This document shows positions 54,118 to 63,124 of a stretch of DNA of 64,000 nt, in pieces. This DNA is from Leptolyngbya sp. O-77. GTDB taxonomy: Bacteria; Cyanobacteriota; Cyanobacteriia; Elainellales; Elainellaceae. Made by a program: the position numbers and the translations under genes. The notes beneath the pieces were generated by a model. The model saw nothing but the letters and a program-made list of their open reading frames with translations, was not told where the DNA came from and searched no databases. The stretch is taken from NCBI RefSeq assembly GCF_001548395.1, contig NZ_AP017367.1, positions 3,261,001 to 3,325,000 on the forward strand. The letters run 5' to 3'. Within the stretch, counting starts at the first letter, position 1. The number at the start of each line of letters is the position of its first letter.

Positions 54118-54232
54118 AACGCACTCAAAAAAAGCGTAATTCCTATTGTGTGTGAAAGGTCACAGTTTGTCAACTCGAATCGAAAATTTTTTAGAGGCTT
54201 CTCTGGGCGATCGCAGCGGGCAAAAATCCGCC

Positions 54233-54628
54233 TTAGTTTAGCGTGCTGATGATGATTCCCAGGAAGGCGAAGATGCCAATCACCATGAGGGCGATCGCCA
54301 CGGCCAGCGCATTAGAGCGTCGCGACGTATACAGATAATCATCCCGCTGAATTCGCCGCAACTCCCGCCGATGCTCAATTGTCGCCGACAGCATCGCATA
54401 TAGCCCGACCGCGATGAACGCCAGTCCGGTGATTCTCGCCAGGTACATGGTCTCCAGATCGTCGAGCCTGCGGGTTCGCTGAATCGCGGTCACAATCTGG
54501 TCAATACCAAAGCCAAAGCCAATCAGCGACAGCGAGGTGCGAATCCACGCCAGCAGCGTGCGCTCGGCAGCGGCTCGGTTGCGCTCTTTGGCGAGTTCGT
54601 TGGTGAGGTTGCGGGGCGCGTCGGGCAT
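54233..54628 (-). CDS. DUF202-family membrane protein (YidH-like)
   Basis: A 131-residue protein. NELAKERNRAAAERTLLAWIRTSLSLIGFGFGI is the DUF202 signature; three transmembrane helices follow (about 32-46, 64-83 and 108-129). Function unknown. It is 17 bp ahead of the zinc-peptidase gene's stop on the same strand, but transcribed after it. Confidence 0.88.
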   Translation of the reverse strand: MPDAPRNLTNELAKERNRAAAERTLLAWIRTSLSLIGFGFGIDQIVTAIQRTRRLDDLETMYLARITGLAFIAVGLYAMLSATIEHRRELRRIQRDDYLYTSRRSNALAVAIALMVIGIFAFLGIIISTLN

Positions 54629-54645
54629 GGGCGGGCGAGTGTAGC

Positions 54646-55348
54646 CTAGTAGCGGCGGCGGCTGCGCTGAGTCAGGCTAACGTAATAAAGCAGTTGCATG
54701 AGGGAGGTTGCGGCGGCGGCGATGTAAGTCCAGCCTGCGGCACCGAGCATTTGTCTGGCTCCCTGGCGCTCCTCTGGCGTATCCAGCAGCCCCGCATCTT
54801 CCAGCAGCTTTAGGCCCCGACGGCTAGCATCGATTTCAATCGGCACCGTCAGCACTGAAAAGAATACCATCAGACCAAACATGAGAACCCCAATCCACAT
54901 CAGCCCTACCATGCCAAACATAAAGCCCAGCAAGAAGGCCATGTAGGAAATCGTTGGGGTAAATTGCAGCGCAGGTAACAAGAAACTGCGGGCAGCGATC
55001 ATCGGCGAACCCGTTTGATATTGCTGCACATGCCCCAGCTCATGGGGCGGCGATCGCCATCGACGCAATCGACGCTTCGGCACACACAGGCTCCCGACAG
55101 GCGCACTACATTTGCCCGCGGATCGTAGTGGTCGGTCAAGGCTCCGCGGGGTCGGCTCCAGCGGGAATTGTGTTGAGCGACGTACGGTTAAAAATCGTCT
55201 GCGCCACCTGCATTCCTGTGTAGCGTTCGCTGTTGGGCACGCGGCTCCACTTGGCAAAGGCGCTTTTGAGTCGGCCTTGCACCAGCATGGAAATCAGCAT
55301 GGTAGGCAACATCACCCAAAGTAAATAGGTCGGATCGTAAAAGAACAT
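54646..55348 (-). CDS. YugP-type zinc metallopeptidase (several frameshifts)
   Basis: The N-terminus MFFYDPTYLLWVMLPTMLIS and the C-terminal membrane part (FLLGFMFGMVGLMWIGVLMF, LPIEID-like VPIEIDASRRGLKLLEDAGLL) match the YugP/DUF zinc-peptidase family, and HELGH is the zinc site. Between them the frame is lost at least three times: near 55135-55150, at an extra G in TCGGGAG (about 55092), and at an extra C in GCCGCCCCATG (about 55043). Repairing these gives LTDHYDPRANVVRLS, EPVCAEASIASMAIAAHELGHV. Expected length about 230 residues. Membrane-bound; substrate unknown. Confidence 0.8.
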
Positions 55349-55479
55349 AGTTTCAGTACGAGTTTAGTAGACGAGATTTGAATTGTTTTAATCAAGTTTT
55401 TGAACAGTGAGATGACCCCTTAATGCTCCACTTGCAGACTGGTTCTTACACCCCAAGTGAACAGCTTGCCACCAGTTCC

Positions 55480-56124
55480 CTACATCCAAAAGCGAACGAA
55501 CTCTTGCTTGGCAAACTCTACGCTGCGATAGCGCCGCAGTTGATAGAGAAATCCGGCGATCGCCAGCCCACTCCACAGCAGCAGCCAAAACCAGGCATCT
55601 TGAAAAATGGGCAATAGCGTGTTGCCCGCGTCTTTCAGTTCCTCAATCGAGACGCGCCCGTTCAGCAACAGCAGCGACAGCACCAGCGCATTCGCCCCGC
55701 CCTGAGCCGACAGCAGCATCACCAGATATTTTTGCCAGTTTCGCATATAGGTCAGCACGCCCAGCACCAGCCCCGCTCCCAGCGCCACCAGCGCAGGCAA
55801 CGTCCCCTGCTGAAAGCCGAGAATAGCCATAATGCTCGATCCAAACAATGCGCCCGTGGCTGCGCCCATCAGAACCACACCCACTTCGTAAAATTGCCAG
55901 CAAAAAACCGCCAGCAAAATCCCCAGCACCAGCCCGACGGTTAGCCCAGTCGTCGTGGCCAAAAAGCCGCCACCCAGCAGCAGAAACACTGCCTTTGCCC
56001 CCAGCCACAGCCCCGCAAAAAACGACCAAACGGGTAGCATCACCATAAAAAAGCGGTAGCCTCCAAAACAGAGCAACACGCCAAATACTCCTGAAAACAG
56101 CGCTAGCAGAATAGTTCTTAACAT
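55480..56124 (-). CDS. TMEM198/DUF4203-like membrane protein
   Basis: A 214-residue polytopic protein with about six or seven helices, rich in Gly/Leu (GVLLCFGGYRFFMVMLPVW, GLTVGLVLGILLAVFCWQFY, LGAGLVLGVLTYMRNWQKYL). The pattern fits the TM7S3/TM198-like domain. Function unknown. The stop is 131 bp from the start of the zinc-peptidase gene. Confidence 0.75.
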   Translation of the reverse strand: MLRTILLALFSGVFGVLLCFGGYRFFMVMLPVWSFFAGLWLGAKAVFLLLGGGFLATTTGLTVGLVLGILLAVFCWQFYEVGVVLMGAATGALFGSSIMAILGFQQGTLPALVALGAGLVLGVLTYMRNWQKYLVMLLSAQGGANALVLSLLLLNGRVSIEELKDAGNTLLPIFQDAWFWLLLWSGLAIAGFLYQLRRYRSVEFAKQEFVRFWM

Positions 56125-56531
56125 AGGTATTTAAAGAGCGTATCTCGAAAACCTATCCAAAACTATCTGGAAATGAGTGCAGAGCGCTGTCATGCAGCAA
56201 ACCGAACTGCCTGTAGCGGCGGCTTAATTTTAGATGGAAGTTTCGTTTTAATTTCACCCCGACGGGGTTTGTGATCTGGGACGCACCGAAGTCTTCTAAT
56301 ACCTCGTTTATGATTGCCGTGGGCATACAGCGTTCTTACTGACTTAAATGTGTCGATTTAAATGACTATAGAATGCCTGTTCAAGGGCTTCTCGATTGTT
56401 TAGAGATGCCTTGCAAAAGGCTGCTTTTCCGTTGATTTGCTCAGCGAAAGCATTAAGAGGTTTGCCTTCGATCTGATGCTAGATTTAGAAATCTTTACTT
56501 CAAATTTCTTCAATTTATTGAATTAGATAAT
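56125..56531. other. Spacer upstream of the pyruvate-kinase-like gene
   Basis: No gene seen. It holds a short hairpin CCCCGACGGGG (56257-56267) and the AT-rich region just before the next ATG. Confidence 0.45.
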
Positions 56532-57696
56532 ATGAATCATCAAACAGTTCCCGCTCTAAAGCTTGATGCCGAGGGTCTGGATCTAAACGATCCGCAGGTC
56601 TTGCTCTCGACCCTAAAAGCATTGCGTCAACTCGTAGCCGATGAAGGGCAGGCAATTTTCTCCCGATGGCGATCGCACATTCATCGGCAAGCGTTTTTAC
56701 ATAGCGCCCTCAATCTGTCCCACTATCTGGCGCTGCGCCGCCATGACCTGCGGGATCTACAAGCCGCGCTGATGCCGTGGGGTTTATCTTCGCTTGGGCG
56801 CAGCGAATCTCGCGTGATGCCCAACTTAGATGCAGTCATTGCCACCCTCAGCGCCGTTTGCGGACAGCAGAACCCGCCTGTGCGGCCGCCCATCGAAGCA
56901 TTTTTTGAGGGTGACCGTCTGCTGAAACAGCACACTGAAGATCTGTTTGGGCCGCCCCCTGCCCGACGGCAAGTCCGAATTATGGTCACGCTTCCAACCG
57001 AAGCAGCAACTGACTATGGCTTAGTATGCGAGATGCTGCGGCGGGGCGCAAACTGCGTGCGGATCAACTGCGCCCACGATACGCCAGAGATTTGGACTCA
57101 AATGATTGACCAAGTGCGCTGGGCTGAGCAAGAAACCGGAACCTCATGCAAAGTGATGATGGACTTGGGCGGCCCCAAAATTCGCACAGGCGCGGTGCTG
57201 GCCCCAATTGGGCAATCCCGCGTCTTTCGGGGCGACACGCTGATTCTGGCGCGGCAGTTGCCCCAGCCGAGTGACCCCATCGACGCGGCCCATCCGCCAG
57301 CGGGCGATCGCTTCTACATAACCTGCACCCTGCCCGAAGTTCTAGATCGCCTCACTGATGGCGCAACAGTTTATATCGATGACGGCAAGCTTCGCACCCG
57401 CGTAATAGATTCGCACTATCCTCTGCCAGATGGACAAGTCGGACTGTTGTTACAAGTGACTCACGCCAGCCCCAAAGGAACTAAGTTGCGTCCTGAAAAA
57501 GGGCTAAACTTTCCGGGCACTGCACTGCACCTCAGCCCTCTGACTGCTAAAGATTTGGACGACTTAGACTTTGTAGCGACCCATGCCGACATCGTGGGCT
57601 ATTCGTTTGTGCAACAGCCCGACGACATTACGCTCTTGCAGACAGAACTGCGGCAGCGATTGGGCAACGCCAAAACCGACTGTGCTGCAAATCCTA

Positions 57697-58521
57697 GGGC
57701 GTGTCATCAATTAAGCCAAATAAGGGCAGCCGCCATGTAAATTGCACTCAGAAACGTCTCGGCTAACTTGTCATAGCGTGTCGCAATCGCTCGATACTGC
57801 TTGAGTTTGGCAAAGAAGTTCTCAATCAGATGCCGCGCTTTGTATAGCTCCTTGTCGTAATCACGCGGTGTCTTGCGGTTTCGCTTGGGCGGAATCACAG
57901 CCGTCTTGCCCTGTTGTTGGAGTCGCTCAATCACCCGTTGGTCTGCGTCATATCCTTTGTCAGCCAGGACTGTATCAGCTTGAATATTCTCTAGCAGCAC
58001 ATCAGCCCCATCAAGGTCACAGGTCTGCCCGGGTGTGAGGTGAAAGCCTGTCGGATTGCCCAGTGCATCGACAGTCGCATGAATCTTGGTGCTCAATCCC
58101 CTTTACTACGACCAATGGCTTGGGCATTGGCATCCCCCCCTTTGCCCCACACTATGCTGATGAGCACGCACAATGTGGTGTCGATCATGGCGTATTCGTT
58201 GTCTGCATCTTCAGACAGCACCTGAAACACCCGTTGCCATACGCCCGTCTTTGCCCAGCGCCGAAAGCGGGTGTGAACCTTGCGAAAATGACCAAACCGC
58301 TCTGGCAAGTCTCGCCAGGGAATGCCGGCTCGATATCGATATAGCACTGCCTCGACAAACAGACGATTATCCTTTGCTGTGACTCCTACCCCCGCTCGTC
58401 CAGGGAGCAAATCTTGGAGCCGTTCCCATTGGTCATCGCGCAGGGCGTAGCGTCGGGTTGTCATAATCGTCAGATAGCTGAATCACTGCTGATTACAGCT
58501 TATCTAATTGATGACACTCCC
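57697..58521 (-). mobile_element. IS5-family insertion sequence, copy 2 (inside the pyruvate-kinase-like gene)
   Basis: 825 bp with the same ends and TA duplication as copy 1. Apart from four small deletions (three of 1 bp, one of 3 bp) it looks identical to the copy at 52330-53160, so insertion is recent. Confidence 0.93.
57707..58464 (-). pseudogene. IS5-family transposase, copy 2 (frameshifted)
   Basis: Relative to copy 1 it lacks one base in each of CCCCCTTTAC (about 58100), CCAGCAC (about 58149) and AATCGTG (about 58173), plus an in-frame GCC-type triplet near 58390. The single-base losses convert IDTTIVRAHQHS to IDTTLCVLISIV and then stop at SKGD, so OrfA and OrfB no longer connect. 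Either this copy is dead or the consensus is wrong here. Confidence 0.85.
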
Positions 58522-58951
58522 TAAGGTTCTGGCAAAGATTCCGGCAATTGTTGCCAAGATTGAAACTGCATTAGCAGTCTCCAACCTGCCAGAGCTGATC
58601 GTCTACGCCGCCGGGCAACAATCCTTTGGCGTGATGATTGCAAGAGGCGATCTAGCAGTAGAAATTGGCTACCAGCGCCTCATCGAAATTCAGGAAGAAA
58701 TTCTCTGGCTATGCGAGGCAGCGCATGTGCCCGTTATTTGGGCAACGCAGGTGTTGGAAAGCTTAGTGAAAAAAGGCGCACCGTCCCGGGGTGAAATGAC
58801 GGATGCTGCTATGGCAGAACGCGCCGAATGTGTGATGTTGAACAAGGGCCGGTTTGTCACCGAAGCCATTGCCATCTTAGACGATGTGCTAGCACGCATG
58901 GAGACTCACCAGCTCAAGAAAACGCCCCAACTCCGCGCCCTGCACTCTTGG

Positions 58952-59533
58952 TTACATCGATCCTGACAGTGCCGTTTGAGATTGCATCACCTGTGCCAGA
59001 TTGAGTAAGAAAATTGGGGCACAGTCAGCACGGGACAGGACAAGTCCGCTGACACAGCGAATCCCGCCTTCCTGCTGGTAAAGTCCAGACAGGGGTTGGA
59101 AGGCAGATTCTGCAAAGCGCTGGAGGGTAGGCGGCCCATCAATTAGCAGCCCAGTGATATCTCCCTGCAAGTTGTAAACCAGGATTAGGTATTGAGGTGT
59201 GGCAAAGGTGCTGGGCTGCTGATTGGCTGCATCCTGGCTACTAACGTGCTGCGTGTCAATTTGCGTGTCAGATTCTATGCGTTTGGCGGGTGTTTGTGCA
59301 TTCACAAAGATGCGCTGCTGGATGTTTAACACGGGAATATTTTCGTTATGGGCGAGGGCGATCGCCGTTTCTGTGCCATCCTGCTGAGCATAGAGACGGT
59401 CGATTTCGATGACCCTATGCACAATTGCCAGCGGCAGGGCAAACCGCTCCTGTCGCAGCGGAAAAACCAGCAGTTGCCGAGTAGCCTCGACGGGTTTAGA
59501 GCGCAGCGCTCGCAGAGAGTTCAGAAGAGCCAT
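58952..59533 (-). CDS. CheW-domain protein
   Basis: A 193-residue CheW-like coupling protein: RQLLVFPLRQERFALPLAIVHRVIEI starts the beta-barrel, and NIPVLNIQQRIF and YLILVYNLQGDITGLLIDG continue it. A 40-residue Ser/Gln-rich insert sits in the middle. It links receptors to the CheA kinase. It overlaps the 3' end of the kinase gene by 38 bp and closes the chemosensory operon. Confidence 0.9.
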   Translation of the reverse strand: MALLNSLRALRSKPVEATRQLLVFPLRQERFALPLAIVHRVIEIDRLYAQQDGTETAIALAHNENIPVLNIQQRIFVNAQTPAKRIESDTQIDTQHVSSQDAANQQPSTFATPQYLILVYNLQGDITGLLIDGPPTLQRFAESAFQPLSGLYQQEGGIRCVSGLVLSRADCAPIFLLNLAQVMQSQTALSGSM

Positions 59534-62500
59534 GAATGTGTTGTGCCAGTGTAGACAGGAGGGTTTGCTCGTTGTAGGGTTTCGAGAAATAGGCGATCGC
59601 CCCCAGGCTCAGCGCCAGTTGTCGATGTTTGGCGCTGGTGCGCGAGGTGAGCATGGTGACGGGCAAATGCTCAAACTGCGGATCAGATTTTACTTTTGCC
59701 AAGAAGCCGTAGCCGTCCAAGCGCGGCATCTCGATATCGCATACGACCGCGTTCACCTGAAGCCCAGCCCGCAGCTTTTCGACCGCCTCTTGTCCGTCTT
59801 TTGCCTGCTCGACCTGATAGCCTGCTTTCTCCAGGGTGAGCGCCAAAAATCGGCGGACGTTGATCGAATCGTCGATGACCAGAATCGCGGGCTGTTGCTC
59901 AAGCAGAGCAGCCTGGCCCGGCAATAGAGAATCGATATCTGCTAGCCTGAACTGGCGATCGCCCAGTGGAGCAGACAGGGGCGCTAGCGGGTCGGCTGTC
60001 TCGGCGCTGGCGCTAGCAATCCAGTGCAGCAATTCTGGTATATTGACCAGCGGCACCACGCGCCCATCGCCCAGAATGGTGCAATTGCTAAAGCCAGCAG
60101 GTAGCGGAATCGTGCTTTTAATGCGGCGTACAGCGGTTTCCTGCTCACCCCAGCAAGACTCGATTTGGATGCCAAAGATTTGGTTGTTGTGTTCTACTAA
60201 CAGCACCACTGGTTCACTAATGCTGGGGGGTGTTTCCAGGCGATAGGGATGACGGGGCCCGGGGAATCGGAGCCAGCGTGATAGAACGACCAGCGGAACC
60301 AGGTTGCCTTGCACATTCAGCATTTCGCTGTTGCCCACCCGAACGATCTTCTCTGGCTCAAGCTTTAGCATTTCGCCAATCACGTCGCTCGGAAAGCCAA
60401 TCAGCATGTCGTTGCTTTCGGCAATTAGCACGCGCACCACAGACATCGTGAACGGCACAGAGAGCGTAAACGTTGTGCCGTAGCCTGCTTTGGTTTCTAC
60501 TTTGATGTCGCCGCGAATTTGCTTGAGATGATCCCGCACCACATCCATGCCTACGCCACGCCCAGATAGCGAAGTGACCTGTTCCTTGGTACTAAAACCG
60601 GGTTCAAAAATCAGGGAAACCAGTTCTTCTTCGCTGGCAACCCCCAATAAGCTGGGATCTAGCCCCATGGCGATCGCCTTGGCGCGGATTTTTTCAAGCG
60701 GGATGCCCTGTCCATCATCTTGGATAGTGATGAACGTGCGATTGCCACGATGGAAGGCTTGGATTTTAATCACACCTTCCTCTGGCTTGCCCTGAGCCAG
60801 CCGGGTTTGCGGATCTTCGATGCCATGATCGAAGGCATTCCGCAGCAAATGCATCAGCGGGTCGTTCAGTGCTTCGAGAATATTGCGATCGATCAGCGTG
60901 CTAGCACCATTGACCTGAAGACGCACCTTCTTGCCATGTTGCAAGCACAGTTCCCGCAGGGCGCGAGGGAAGCGATCGACCAAGTCAGACAGCGGCCGCA
61001 TTCGGACTTGAGTCAGCCGAGACTGGAGTTGGTTGGCTGTCTTGTCTAGGGTGCGAGACGCTTGCTCCACTTCTTCCAGCGTCAGGTCGATGTCCGTGGT
61101 GACTTCCTGAACCTGGACGATGGTTTCCAGAATGTCTTGCGAGAGCAGGTGAACATCTTCATAGCGATCGAGTTCTAGCGCATCAAACCCACCGCCAAGC
61201 CCGGCCCCTAGCCGATGCTCAGACGGCTGAGGAGCAGCTGAGGGCGAGGACTGCGGAAACCATTCTGTTGCCTGGTTTGAATTTGGCTCAGCGCCACTGT
61301 TTGGGAGCGTGCTGCTGGGTTGAGCCGGTCGGTTGCGATCGCCCGGCTGGGCAGACCGCGTTTCGCTGCTCGGTAGCAGCTTGAGTGCGGATGGGCGGGG
61401 CGATCGCCCACCATCGGTCGCTAGCCGATCATACGTAGTTCGCAGTTCCGAGCTAGCCTGCTCCAGAATTTTTACCCGGCGGTTGAGCAGCCGCGTCAAA
61501 TTCCGGAGACGTTTGAGATAGAGGCTCAGCGCATTGCGGTCAATGGTCAGCTCACCAAACAGATCACTCAGTTGATTGAGTTGTTGCACAGACACCCGCA
61601 CCGTATTGTCTTGCGGCGTTTCGGTCGGGTGTGTGTTGCTGCTGCGGTGGCTTGGCTGAGTTGAGGCTATTACGGGGCGCTCCACGGGGCGATCCATAGG
61701 GCGATCCACGGGGCGATCGCCAGATTGAGAGCGGAAAGAGCCAGAAGCGTTGGCTGCGGCCAGATCTTCAAAGCGGGGAGCCTGCTCGGATGACGCTGAT
61801 TGCGAAGCCGAAGGCGTGAAATCCCCGACATCTTCCCCATCCAAGGCTGCCGATGCACCCGAAATCTCCGTCGCTGCCAGATCTGCCGCAGACTCTCCAG
61901 GTTCCACACCCGCAAATTGAGAATCTACCTGATCTGCAACCTGATCTGCAAAATAATCTGCAACGGCATGATCTTCAACTGCGGCCGCTTCGAGCATCGT
62001 AGAATGGTCTGCTACACAGGCAGCAGTTGCTTCAGAGTGAAGCTCGGCTGGGAAGGCAGAAGACATCGTAGAGGCTGACACGCCAGCCATCTCGCCAGCC
62101 CAGGAAGCTGCAAACGCCCCAGAGTCGGAATGTTCAGTCCGCAGTTCTGTGGGGATAGCTGCCAGGTTTCCAGTCAGAACGAGCGCCTGTGCCCGTCGCC
62201 AGGCCTGTAATGCAGCCTGTGCCAGGGTGGAAATGGCAGTTGCATCCGCCGTCTCTGTTTGGGCTATTTGAACCCCGATCGATTGACACAGTTGAGAAAA
62301 GCTTTCGAGCTGGAGCATTTCTCCCAACCCCTCTAGCTCCTGTGCCAAAATTTCGACCTCCTCTTTCAGGCGAGGAGACTGTTCATGAATTGCCGCCTCA
62401 AGCCGCTGCAAACAGCCCTCGACTTCGGTTTCAAACAGGAGGGGAATGATATCTTGCCCGTCTTCAGGAGACAGGAGCGAGTAGGCATCTTCATCCTGGG

Positions 62501-62933
62501 GCGTGCCCAACCGCTCATAAAGCTGCTGATAGGCGGGTTCAATCTCTTCCAGCAGCCAATCTGGAGCCGTGGTTGGGCGGGGGCGATCGCCCTTTTGGGC
62601 CAAACTTTGGCGATCGCAGGCAATCACCTTCCCCAAACCATCCACACATGCCAGCAAAAGCTGTTCCAAACTGCCATCCACGTCCAACGATTGACGCTGC
62701 ACCTTCAACACCTTCAGCCCATCTTCTAGGCGATGCGCCAGATCACTGAGGCTTTGAAAGCCCATCAGGCCCGCGCCCCCTTTAATCGAGTGGGCAGCCC
62801 GCAGTGCCTCATTGATTTTGTCTACATCAATCGCCTGGGCCAGCCCGAGCAGTTGAGATTCCAATGTGTTCAAATACTCTTGAGCTTCCTCCAAGAATTG
62901 CAGTTGGATTTCAAGTTCCTTGTCGTAGACCAT
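59496..62933 (-). CDS. CheA-type hybrid histidine kinase with C-terminal receiver
   Basis: A 1145-residue kinase. The Hpt domain has its phospho-His at residue 48 (LRAAHSIKGGAGLMG). A long acidic/Ser-rich linker follows (about 250-450), then dimerisation and ATPase domains (MHLLRNAFDHGIEDP, ITIQDDGQGIPLEKI, SGRGVGMDVVRDHL), a CheW domain, and a receiver with Asp in NAVVCDIEMPRLDGYG and Lys in IAYFSKPYNE. This is the layout of cyanobacterial PilL/HmpE/TaxAY-type kinases for type IV pilus motility or phototaxis. It lies between the receptor gene and cheW. Confidence 0.93.
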   Translation of the reverse strand: MVYDKELEIQLQFLEEAQEYLNTLESQLLGLAQAIDVDKINEALRAAHSIKGGAGLMGFQSLSDLAHRLEDGLKVLKVQRQSLDVDGSLEQLLLACVDGLGKVIACDRQSLAQKGDRPRPTTAPDWLLEEIEPAYQQLYERLGTPQDEDAYSLLSPEDGQDIIPLLFETEVEGCLQRLEAAIHEQSPRLKEEVEILAQELEGLGEMLQLESFSQLCQSIGVQIAQTETADATAISTLAQAALQAWRRAQALVLTGNLAAIPTELRTEHSDSGAFAASWAGEMAGVSASTMSSAFPAELHSEATAACVADHSTMLEAAAVEDHAVADYFADQVADQVDSQFAGVEPGESAADLAATEISGASAALDGEDVGDFTPSASQSASSEQAPRFEDLAAANASGSFRSQSGDRPVDRPMDRPVERPVIASTQPSHRSSNTHPTETPQDNTVRVSVQQLNQLSDLFGELTIDRNALSLYLKRLRNLTRLLNRRVKILEQASSELRTTYDRLATDGGRSPRPSALKLLPSSETRSAQPGDRNRPAQPSSTLPNSGAEPNSNQATEWFPQSSPSAAPQPSEHRLGAGLGGGFDALELDRYEDVHLLSQDILETIVQVQEVTTDIDLTLEEVEQASRTLDKTANQLQSRLTQVRMRPLSDLVDRFPRALRELCLQHGKKVRLQVNGASTLIDRNILEALNDPLMHLLRNAFDHGIEDPQTRLAQGKPEEGVIKIQAFHRGNRTFITIQDDGQGIPLEKIRAKAIAMGLDPSLLGVASEEELVSLIFEPGFSTKEQVTSLSGRGVGMDVVRDHLKQIRGDIKVETKAGYGTTFTLSVPFTMSVVRVLIAESNDMLIGFPSDVIGEMLKLEPEKIVRVGNSEMLNVQGNLVPLVVLSRWLRFPGPRHPYRLETPPSISEPVVLLVEHNNQIFGIQIESCWGEQETAVRRIKSTIPLPAGFSNCTILGDGRVVPLVNIPELLHWIASASAETADPLAPLSAPLGDRQFRLADIDSLLPGQAALLEQQPAILVIDDSINVRRFLALTLEKAGYQVEQAKDGQEAVEKLRAGLQVNAVVCDIEMPRLDGYGFLAKVKSDPQFEHLPVTMLTSRTSAKHRQLALSLGAIAYFSKPYNEQTLLSTLAQHIHGSSELSASAAL

Positions 62934-63014
62934 AATGACTCTCTAAGAAAGGCGACAAGCGAAAGGCGACAAGCGATATCGCAAACCCAAGAAAACAAAC
63001 CCAAGCTTCCCAGA

Positions 63015-63124
63015 CTAGCGCAATGTCATAGCTAGAACTTAGGTTGGTAGTCAGCGCTTTAGCGCTGAAGCACTGACTACGAGCCAAAGCATCACCCCAA
63101 AACTAAACCGTGACACTGCACTAG
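63015..63124 (-). mobile_element. MITE-like 110-bp repeat, copy 2
   Basis: Inverse orientation to the copy at 45365-45474, 10 differences in 110 by hand alignment. Its terminal CTAG supplies the TAG stop codon of the methyl-accepting protein gene. It fills most of the spacer between that gene and the kinase gene. The bases just downstream of it on the minus strand (62945-62975) contain the direct repeat GGCGACAAGCGA. Confidence 0.85.

Larger units (their letters stand above)
56532..58966 (+). pseudogene. Pyruvate-kinase-like gene split by an IS
   Basis: The first part (56532-57696) codes about 388 residues: a 140-residue N-terminal region with no match I recognise, then the kinase barrel (VRIMVTLPTEAATDYGLV, GANCVRINCAHDTPE, MMDLGGPKIRTG, VYIDDGKLRTRV). 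The last part (58524-58966) adds VLAKIPAIVAKIETALAV, MIARGDLAVEIGYQRL and ATQVLESLVKKGAPSRGE. Removing the IS and one TA duplication gives AAT CCT AAG GTT and one open frame of about 535 residues. The insertion separates the substrate-binding halves, so the present allele should be non-functional. The conventional C-terminal regulatory domain is absent. Its end overlaps the convergent cheW stop by 15 bp. Confidence 0.88.
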
